Shown here: positions 6,092 through 11,373 of the stretch, in pieces
Layout of the letters: each line of letters starts with the position of its first letter
How positions within the stretch are numbered: position 1 is the first letter of the stretch
Origin: Bifidobacterium breve
Lineage (GTDB): Bacteria; Actinomycetota; Actinomycetes; UBA12327
Assembly: GCA_943332445.1 (NCBI GenBank)
Contig: CALQPL010000011.1
Coordinates: forward strand, 1-11,373
Direction of reading: 5' to 3'
DNA: 11,373 nt
Program-made: the position numbers and the translations under genes
The notes under the pieces: model-generated
Databases searched by the model: none
Seen by the model: the letters and a program-made list of their open reading frames with translations, nothing else
Told to the model about the DNA's origin: nothing

Positions 6092-6721
6092 CTACAGCGT
6101 ACGCAACCAGTTCTCTAACAAGGCGATGCCAGCATCACCAGACTTTTCGGGGTGGAACTGAGTCGCCGTCAGCGGACCGTTCTCCACAGCGGCAACAAAG
6201 CGCTCCCCATGCTCCGACCACGTCACCACGGGCTCAGCGGTTCGGCCATCGGTGTGCAACGTCCAGGATCGAGCGGCATAGGAGTGCACAAAATAGAAAC
6301 GCTGGTCAGCGATGCCAGAAAAAAGCCGCGAATCAGCCGGGGCATCAATGGTGTTCCACCCCATGTGAGGCAACACATCCGCGTGCAACTGGTCAACCAC
6401 TCCAGGCCATTGCGCCAGACCCTCGGTGTTCACATCGTGTTCGACACCGTGATCGAACATGACCTGCATGCCGACACATATCCCCAGCACCGGGCGCCCA
6501 CCAGCCAACCGCCGACCGATCAATTCGCCACCCTTGACCGCGCGCAGCCCATCCATCACGGCCGCAAATGCGCCAACACCTGGAACGACCAGACCATCGG
6601 CAGCCAAGACCGTGTCTCGGTCTGCGGTAACGGTCACGACGGCACCAGCGCGCTCGAGGGCGCGTTGAGCTGAGTGCAGGTTGCCCGAACCGTAATCAAG
6701 GACTGCGACCGAGGGACTCAT
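6092..6721 (-). CDS. hisH: imidazole glycerol phosphate synthase, glutaminase subunit
   Basis: HisH is the class I glutamine amidotransferase that supplies ammonia to HisF. The 209 residues contain the catalytic triad: C82 in GICVGMQ, and H190 and E192 in TQFHPEKSG. The N-terminus VAVLDYGSGNLHS (5-17), the oxyanion-loop PGVGAF (47-52) and HMGWNTI (119-125) are family blocks. The ATG at 6721 gives the family N-terminus and lies seven bases after the hisB stop. The longer open frame up to 6883 overlaps the end of hisB and reads as a non-conserved extension, so it is not used. It sits between hisB and priA in the hisD-priA run, while its partner hisF is in a separate unit downstream. Confidence 0.96.
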   Translation of the reverse strand: MSPSVAVLDYGSGNLHSAQRALERAGAVVTVTADRDTVLAADGLVVPGVGAFAAVMDGLRAVKGGELIGRRLAGGRPVLGICVGMQVMFDHGVEHDVNTEGLAQWPGVVDQLHADVLPHMGWNTIDAPADSRLFSGIADQRFYFVHSYAARSWTLHTDGRTAEPVVTWSEHGERFVAAVENGPLTATQFHPEKSGDAGIALLENWLRTL

Positions 6722-6728
6722 CAACAGG

Positions 6729-7319
6729 TCACAAAGCACCCTTGGTGCTAGGAATTCCCTGCACCCGTGGGTCAAGGGCCAACGCATCACGCAAGGCGCG
6801 CGCAACGGCCTTAAATTGAGCCTCAACAACGTGGTGCGCATTACGCCCCTCGAGGACACGTACGTGCAAAGCGATTTGCGCATTCGCCACGAATGATTCC
6901 CAAATGTGCTTGGTCATGGCGGTGTCATAGGTGCCACCGATGAGTTCAACAATGACGGGCTCTTGGTGCACTAAGTACGGACGCCCCGACAAGTCAACTG
7001 CGACCTGCACCAAAGTTTCATCCAACGGAACCAACGAATCACCGAACCGGCGAATTCCACTCTTGTCACCAAGCGCGGTACGAAATGCTTCGCCCAAAGC
7101 AATAGAGGTGTCTTCAACGGTGTGGTGAATGTCTACTTCGACATCGCCTTGCGTCTTGATGGTCAAATCCATGAGGCCGTGGCGAGCTAGTTGCTCCAGC
7201 ATGTGGTCGTAAAACGGCACACCCGTGGAGATGTCGGCTTGTCCGGTGCCGTCGAGTTCAATCTCGACAACCACCATGGATTCCTTCGTGCCACGTTCAA
7301 CGCGAGCGGAACGACTCAT
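6729..7319 (-). CDS. hisB: imidazoleglycerol-phosphate dehydratase
   Basis: HisB dehydrates imidazole glycerol phosphate to imidazole acetol phosphate in a 24-mer, manganese-dependent enzyme. This is the monofunctional form (196 residues) without the N-terminal histidinol-phosphatase domain found in enterobacteria. The duplicated metal-binding motifs are clear: FYDHMLEQLARHG (36-48), HHTVED (65-70), KHIWESF (137-143) and HHVVEAQFKAVARALRDA (162-179). The ATG overlaps the hisC stop as ATGA, which implies coupled translation. The protein ends with the usual C-terminal PSTKG tail. Histidinol phosphatase must come from another gene; none is seen here. Confidence 0.97.
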   Translation of the reverse strand: MSRSARVERGTKESMVVVEIELDGTGQADISTGVPFYDHMLEQLARHGLMDLTIKTQGDVEVDIHHTVEDTSIALGEAFRTALGDKSGIRRFGDSLVPLDETLVQVAVDLSGRPYLVHQEPVIVELIGGTYDTAMTKHIWESFVANAQIALHVRVLEGRNAHHVVEAQFKAVARALRDALALDPRVQGIPSTKGAL

Positions 7320-8410
7320 GCGGGAACAACCTCCTCAAGGGCTTTTCTAAAGGCCATCATCTCTGATGCAGTGCCAATACTGACGCGCAACCAGCCTGTC
7401 GGACCGGTTTGGCGGATCAATACTCCACGATCAAGCAATCCTTGCCAGACCAGATCGGGCTCAGCAAAGCGCCCAAACAGGATGAAGTTGGCATCACTGA
7501 CCGCCACCTCGTGCCCACGGCCCTGGAGCCAAGCAAACAGTTGGTCGCGCTCAGTACGCAGTTGGTCAACCCCCGCTAGCAACTCTTCAGCGTGTTCAAG
7601 GGCCGCCACAGCCGCGGCCTGAGTGATCGCCGAGACGTGATACGGCAAACGCACCAGCTGGACAGCGTCAACAACGGCTGGGGAGGCAACCAAGTAGCCC
7701 ACCCGGCCACCAGCAAAGGCAAAAGCCTTACTCATCGTGCGAGTCACGATGAGCCGTGGAAACTTCTCCAACAGTGTCAATGCCGATGGCGTACCAGTTC
7801 GACGAAACTCAGCGTACGCCTCATCAACAATCACCATGCCAGAAAAGTTTGAGCACACGGTCTCGACGACGTCCAGACTCAACGCGGTTCCGGTGGGATT
7901 GTTCGGCGAAGCCAACAAGATGATGTCGGGCTGCTCGTTGGCCATCGCAGTCAATGCAATCTCAGCCGTGACTTCAAAATCATCGGTGCGATCAACAGTG
8001 ACGTACTGCGTAAATGTGTCTCGGCAATAGTCCGGGTACATCGAATAGGTCGGCGCAAACCCCAATGCCTTGCGACCCGGTCCGCCAAAGGCCTGCATCA
8101 ACTGCAGCATGACTTCGTTCGAACCATTAGCAGGCCAAATCGCCTGAGCGGTAAACGAGACACCTTCGCGGTTGGCAAGGTACGTGGCTAAAGCCGAGCG
8201 CAATCCCACACAATCGCGATCTGGATAACGGTTCACACCTTGTGCTGCACGACCTACCGCCTGTGCAACCGCCTCAACAACAGCTGTGGACGGTGCATAG
8301 GGGTTCTCATTGACATTGAGCAGCACCGGGACATCGATTTGTGGCGCACCGTAGGCACTGCGGCCGCGAAGGTCATCACGAATGGGAAGTTCGGACATGG
8401 CCTCAGTCAT
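7316..8410 (-). CDS. hisC: histidinol-phosphate aminotransferase
   Basis: HisC is a PLP-dependent, fold-type I (class I/II) aminotransferase that converts imidazole acetol phosphate and glutamate to histidinol phosphate. Visible features are LNVNENPY (31-38) at the substrate site, ASPNNPTGT (167-175) with N171, D196 and Y199 in VIVDEAYAEF, the PLP lysine K228 in TMSKAFAFAGGRVGY, and R236. The 364-residue length is normal. The ATG at 8410 overlaps the end of hisD by eight bases. A second ATG at 8398 would leave a four-base gap and remove only four residues, so the exact start is undecided. A close relative (aromatic or cobalamin-pathway aminotransferase) is unlikely in this operon position. 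Confidence 0.96.
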   Translation of the reverse strand: MTEAMSELPIRDDLRGRSAYGAPQIDVPVLLNVNENPYAPSTAVVEAVAQAVGRAAQGVNRYPDRDCVGLRSALATYLANREGVSFTAQAIWPANGSNEVMLQLMQAFGGPGRKALGFAPTYSMYPDYCRDTFTQYVTVDRTDDFEVTAEIALTAMANEQPDIILLASPNNPTGTALSLDVVETVCSNFSGMVIVDEAYAEFRRTGTPSALTLLEKFPRLIVTRTMSKAFAFAGGRVGYLVASPAVVDAVQLVRLPYHVSAITQAAAVAALEHAEELLAGVDQLRTERDQLFAWLQGRGHEVAVSDANFILFGRFAEPDLVWQGLLDRGVLIRQTGPTGWLRVSIGTASEMMAFRKALEEVVPA

Positions 8411-9737
8411 TAGTGCCGCTGGGAATGCGAACGCGAACCGCAGCTACGTGGGAGTGCAGGTCTTCAGCACCACCAAGTGCGTCAATGAGTGGTGCGACGT
8501 CGGCCAATGCCTCACGCGTGTAGTTGACCACGTGCATGCTGCGCAAGAACGACTGCACCGACAGCCCACCTGTGTGCCGAGCGGATCCACCGGTTGGTAG
8601 TACGTGATTAGAACCGGCCAAGTAGTCCCCCAGGCTTACTGGCGCCCACGGGCCGACAAAAATTGCACCAGCATTGCGCACTCTGGCCGCGCGCTCAACG
8701 GCATCAACGGTGATGACTTCAAGGTGTTCCGCAGCCCACGCGTCCACGACATCAAGGCCCTGATCCAAGTCATTGACCAATGCGTACGCCGATTGATTGC
8801 GTAGAGCGGTTTCGACTCGGGCGCGGTGCACGGTAGTGGTGAGTTGTTGCTCGACTTCACGGTCAACGGCATCCATCAGTTCGGTTGAATCCGTCACGAG
8901 CAAGCATGAGGCATTTTCATCGTGTTCTGCTTGAGCAATGAGGTCTGCTGCCACGAAGGCTGGATCTGCCGAGGAGTCAGCCAGGATGCCGATCTCTGTC
9001 GGCCCTGCTTCCGAATCAATACCAATGGTTCCGCGCACAACCCGCTTGGCGGCGGCCACATACACATTGCCCGGTCCGGTAACCAAATCAACCGGCGCAC
9101 ACTCTGAGGTGCCGTAGGCAAACATTCCAACGGCTTGCGCTCCACCGACGGCGTACACCTCAGTGACGCCAAGCAACGCGCAGGCTGCCAAGACGGCAGG
9201 GTGAGGCAAGCCAACAAAGGCTGGGTCAGCAGCCTCGCGCTGTGGCGGTGAGGCAATGGCCAACGACTCCACACCTGCGACCAAGGCCGGAATAACGTTC
9301 ATGACAACGGAACTGGGGTACGCGACTAGTCCACCGGGGACATACAGTCCCACACGCTGCACGGGTACCCACTTCTCGATGACTTCAGCACCAGCACTGA
9401 CGCTAATTACCGCATCAGTGCGTCGTTGCGCTTCATGCACCAACCGTGCACGGCGGGCCGCTTCTTCAACAGCTAGCCGCACCTGCGGATCCATTGCCGC
9501 CAGCGCTGCGTCCAGCGCAGCCTGCGGCACGCGAGTGGTGGTCAGTTCCACCCCATCGAAGCGAGCGGTGGCTTCAATGACAGCGGCCAAACCGCGTTCG
9601 CGAATGTCGTCCAAGAGTGGGGTCACGATCGAGACCGCGCTACTGATATCCAAGGCCGCCCTCGGGAGGACCTGGGCGTACTGGCTCCGAGAGTTGGCAC
9701 CATAGGAACGAAGGTCAATGCGTGAAATCACAGGCAT
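8403..9737 (-). CDS. hisD: histidinol dehydrogenase
   Basis: HisD is a zinc- and NAD-dependent enzyme that oxidises histidinol through the aldehyde to histidine, the last two steps. Read from 9737 it has 444 residues. Family blocks are VGLYVPGG (129-136), VYAVGGAQAVGMFAYGT (194-210), GPGNVYVAAAKR (221-232), GPTEIGILAD (245-254), the catalytic pair E271-H272 in AQAEHDE, and the late GSNHVLPTGG and HTGGLSVQSF segments. The open frame continues to a GTG at 9842, but that part overlaps the divergent gene and is not conserved, so it is rejected. The ATG at 9737 is used; a GTG two codons later (9731) would give the common family N-terminus MISRIDLR and sits seven bases after a TAGACT -10 candidate, so it may be the true start. 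It is the first gene of the his run. Confidence 0.95.
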   Translation of the reverse strand: MPVISRIDLRSYGANSRSQYAQVLPRAALDISSAVSIVTPLLDDIRERGLAAVIEATARFDGVELTTTRVPQAALDAALAAMDPQVRLAVEEAARRARLVHEAQRRTDAVISVSAGAEVIEKWVPVQRVGLYVPGGLVAYPSSVVMNVIPALVAGVESLAIASPPQREAADPAFVGLPHPAVLAACALLGVTEVYAVGGAQAVGMFAYGTSECAPVDLVTGPGNVYVAAAKRVVRGTIGIDSEAGPTEIGILADSSADPAFVAADLIAQAEHDENASCLLVTDSTELMDAVDREVEQQLTTTVHRARVETALRNQSAYALVNDLDQGLDVVDAWAAEHLEVITVDAVERAARVRNAGAIFVGPWAPVSLGDYLAGSNHVLPTGGSARHTGGLSVQSFLRSMHVVNYTREALADVAPLIDALGGAEDLHSHVAAVRVRIPSGTND

Positions 9738-9738
9738 C

Positions 9739-9744
9739 AGTCTA
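9739..9744 (-). promoter_or_regulatory. candidate hisD promoter -10 (TAGACT)
   Basis: On the minus strand TAGACT fits TAnnnT, and TTCACC (9763-9768, four of six matches to TTGACA) lies 18 bases upstream as a possible -35. The hexamer is one base before the ATG at 9737 but seven before the GTG at 9731. If this is the promoter, the RNA starts near the GTG and the ATG would not be in the transcript. Confidence 0.45.
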
Positions 9745-9784
9745 TTGACGTCCCGTTCAATGGGTGAATCGCGGCGAGTCGTTC

Positions 9785-9790
9785 TAGGGT
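9785..9790 (+). promoter_or_regulatory. -10-like hexamer TAGGGT, six bases before the GTG at 9797
   Basis: TAGGGT fits TAnnnT and is followed by GGTGTC and then the GTG start of the Lon-domain gene. This supports that GTG as a leaderless start. No -35 box or other ribosome binding site is apparent. Confidence 0.5.
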
Positions 9791-9796
9791 GGTGTC

Positions 9797-10456
9797 GTGA
9801 CCACATCGCAGCGAATCCCACTCTTCCCGTTGGGATCGCCACTACTGCCCCAAGCAGCGATGCCGCTGCACATCTTTGAGCCCCGCTATCGCCAGCTCAT
9901 CCACGACTTAGGCAGTTTGCCTGCGGACCAGCAGCGTTTTGGCGTGATCGCGATTCGCCAGGGCCGGGAAGTGGGTACTGATCACCTCAATGCGCTGTAT
10001 GACATTGGCTGCATCGCCGATATCCGTGCGATTCAGCCGTACGCCGACGGCCGATTCGACATCGTCACCATGGGAACTGAGCGATTCATACTTCGCGACT
10101 TGTTTGACGAGAAGTCCTACTTCACCGCCGATGTTGAATTCTTGCCCGATGAGCTCGGGGCGAACCCAGACGCCATGTCGAACCGCGTGCGTCAACACTT
10201 TGAGCGGTACCGCGAAATTGTGCAGATGGAAGATGGGCAAGACGTGCTCTCCCCCGATCCCACAGCACTGTCATGGGAAGTGGCTGCAGGCATGTTGCTT
10301 GACCTTGATGAACGCCAGCGCATTTTGGCCGCTGACGACACGACATCTCGGTTGATCCTCGAGCGACAACTCCTGCACCGAGAGTTGGGGCTTTTAGCGC
10401 AAATCCCCTCGCTGCCGGCTTTTGATCCCCGTCAGTTGCCGATTTCGTCTAATTGA
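9797..10456 (+). CDS. Lon-substrate-binding (LON N-terminal) domain protein, stand-alone
   Basis: The 219 residues consist of the LON N-terminal domain without the AAA+ ATPase or Ser-Lys protease parts, so this is not a protease itself. The hallmark strands are IPLFPLGSPLLP (7-18) and MPLHIFEPRYRQLI (22-35). FGVIAIRQGREVG and the later strand RFDIVTMGTERF follow, then a helical C-terminal half. In Lon this domain recognises substrates. The job of single-domain versions in actinobacteria is not known to me. The start is a GTG, supported by the family beginning almost at once and by the TAGGGT hexamer six bases upstream. It is divergent from hisD. Its last 25 bases overlap the tail of the convergent membrane-protein gene. 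Confidence 0.9.
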   Translation: MTTSQRIPLFPLGSPLLPQAAMPLHIFEPRYRQLIHDLGSLPADQQRFGVIAIRQGREVGTDHLNALYDIGCIADIRAIQPYADGRFDIVTMGTERFILRDLFDEKSYFTADVEFLPDELGANPDAMSNRVRQHFERYREIVQMEDGQDVLSPDPTALSWEVAAGMLLDLDERQRILAADDTTSRLILERQLLHRELGLLAQIPSLPAFDPRQLPISSN

Positions 10457-10965
10457 GCAATCTGGGTTTGAGTGGCCTCCGCAGAACTTTCGGTCTCGAG
10501 GGTCCATAACTGCGCAAAGAAGCAATACCCCACAGAAAATATGGGCCAGACCAACAACCACCCTGTTGCACCCAAGGACAGCGGCACATCGACGTAGCTA
10601 CCGGCGCTGGCCTGCGGTCGCGATGGTGCAGAAAATGCGTAACCCGTCAGGACCGCAAGGGCGGAACCAGCCAGCCCACCCAACGTCAGTCCGGCAAGCG
10701 CAAGCCCATCAGATCCGGTCCAACGCCGGCGCACCAAGAACGCCACCACCAGACCTACCACCGCAGTAAGGATCGCGAAGTAAGCATCGGTAGCGATGTA
10801 TCCACCCGGTTCGGTTTCTCGGGGATAGATCGCCACTTGCACCACCACACCAGGAACGACCGGAGATATGGCCCACCACAGCAATCCCAATACTGGCCCT
10901 AAGCAAGCGATCCCCAGCACCAGCCAGATCAGGGCCGAGCCAGACCTAGGGCTTGGTTGACTCAC
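10432..10965 (-). CDS. four-helix membrane protein, DUF2567-like
   Basis: The 177 residues have four hydrophobic segments (about 11-35, 60-79, 87-110 and 131-153), with a periplasmic-type loop after the first and a polar tail (155-177). The pattern of a first helix with LGLLWW, an acidic YIATDAYF entry to helix two, RRRW after it, and a GLTLGGLAGS third helix resembles actinobacterial DUF2567 proteins. That assignment is from memory and moderate. Function is unknown. The start is taken as the GTG at 10965, which overlaps the dnaE stop as GTGA; another GTG at 10974 would add three residues. It appears co-transcribed with dnaE. The 3' end overlaps the plus-strand Lon-domain gene by 25 bases. 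Confidence 0.8.
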   Translation of the reverse strand: MSQPSPRSGSALIWLVLGIACLGPVLGLLWWAISPVVPGVVVQVAIYPRETEPGGYIATDAYFAILTAVVGLVVAFLVRRRWTGSDGLALAGLTLGGLAGSALAVLTGYAFSAPSRPQASAGSYVDVPLSLGATGWLLVWPIFSVGYCFFAQLWTLETESSAEATQTQIAQLDEIGN

Positions 10966-11373
10966 CCCAGACACCCAGGCCCAAGAAGGGCTTTCAGGTC
11001 CGCATACAACGCTGGCGTTCCAGTCACGCGGAAGCCACCCTGCAGTTCGAAGACTTTGGTGTTTTCGTCCTTGTCTCCGGTCAAGTGCATCATGACCGCG
11101 GTTTGACCCGGATGCGTTGCCAAGACACGCTTGAGGGCGTCAATAACTGCCGGAACCGCTCGCGCGTTGGGCAACTTAATGACCACAGGTCCGGTTGACC
11201 CACCGATAGCTAAGTCGGGCATTGACACGTCAAGACCGGTGAAGCGTGGCTCATCGTCCTCGCGTTGAACGCGCACCTTCACTAGCAACACCCGGTCGGG
11301 AGTCAGTTGCAGTGCGATGGGTTCGTACGTTTTGTTGAAGAAGTTGATCTCTACTGACGATTCAAGGTCTTCG
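10962..11373 (-). CDS. dnaE: DNA polymerase III subunit alpha, C-terminal fragment
   Basis: Only the last 136 residues lie in the window; the gene runs in from the right edge with no stop in frame. The visible part starts in the OB-fold domain (EDLESSVEINFFNKTYE, then LLVKVRVQREDDEPRF), which in the family binds single-stranded DNA. It continues into the C-terminal domain with the LATHPGQTAVMMHLTG strand and the end ALYADLKALLGPGCLG, typical of actinobacterial DnaE1. The catalytic and PHP domains are outside. An internal start at 11291 would be an artefact, because the reading frame is conserved upstream of it. The stop overlaps the start of the membrane-protein gene by four bases. The fragment shows no frameshift. 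Confidence 0.9.
   Translation of the reverse strand, partial: EDLESSVEINFFNKTYEPIALQLTPDRVLLVKVRVQREDDEPRFTGLDVSMPDLAIGGSTGPVVIKLPNARAVPAVIDALKRVLATHPGQTAVMMHLTGDKDENTKVFELQGGFRVTGTPALYADLKALLGPGCLG

Noticed and set aside
5869..6462. 197-codon plus-strand open frame opposite priA and hisH
   Set aside because: Composition is rich in Arg, Gln, His, Pro and Thr with no recognisable motif, and it lies opposite two clear enzymes. It is a shadow of high-GC codon use.
6722..6883. 54-residue N-terminal extension of hisH
   Set aside because: It lies within the conserved hisB C-terminal coding region, and HisH proteins begin just before VAVLDYGSGN.
9738..9842. 35-residue N-terminal extension of hisD
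   Set aside because: It overlaps the divergent Lon-domain gene, reads as Arg-rich non-conserved sequence, and the family begins at about MISRIDLR.
1..11373. mobile element, phage, CRISPR, toxin-antitoxin or defence island
   Set aside because: Every gene is a recognisable housekeeping, biosynthetic or conserved actinobacterial family. No transposase, integrase, direct-repeat array or tRNA-linked attachment site was seen.

Overview
The window looks like chromosomal core sequence from an actinobacterium (class Actinomycetes in the broad sense) of moderate GC. Four things point there: a PriA-type HisA/TrpF isomerase, the TIGR02234-type membrane protein that follows trpE, the small HGxTPAAWT membrane protein, and TIGR03085-type and PPOX/F420-type proteins interleaved with histidine genes. 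I cannot name a genus. I see no tRNA, rRNA, CRISPR array, insertion sequence, phage gene or attachment site. No stretch longer than about 120 bases lacks a gene.

Layout, read right to left because most genes are on the minus strand. The right edge (10962-11373) holds the end of dnaE (DNA polymerase III alpha). Its stop overlaps the start of a four-helix membrane protein of DUF2567 type (10432-10965), and that gene converges on and overlaps a plus-strand Lon-substrate-binding-domain protein (9797-10456). Divergent from the latter is the tight run hisD-hisC-hisB-hisH-priA (9737 down to 5327). A plus-strand PPOX-type enzyme (4911-5330) converges on priA and diverges from hisF (4876-4106). A plus-strand TIGR03085-type metal-binding protein (3439-4092) converges on hisF and diverges from hisI. 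Then hisI-trpE-TIGR02234 membrane protein (3328 down to 868) are joined by overlapping stop and start codons. A 92-bp gap follows, then the HGxTPAAWT membrane protein (775-554), then an OmpR-type response regulator that runs off the left edge (534-1).

Together the genes encode most of histidine synthesis: HisI, PriA, HisH, HisF, HisB, HisC and HisD. HisG and HisE are not in the window and no phosphatase is seen. The first committed enzyme of tryptophan synthesis, TrpE, is also present. PriA links the two pathways, because it usually serves both as HisA and as TrpF in actinobacteria that lack a separate trpF. trpC, trpB and trpA, which often follow trpE in actinobacteria, are not found here.

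The most notable non-coding signal is a recurring start architecture. At five of the six genes that open a transcription unit inside the window, a TAnnnT -10-like hexamer sits exactly 6 or 7 bases before a plausible start codon, which is what leaderless transcripts look like. Genes inside operons instead use stop/start overlaps or short gaps. I found no evidence of a novel multi-gene system. This is an ordinary biosynthetic region with some instructive layout details.
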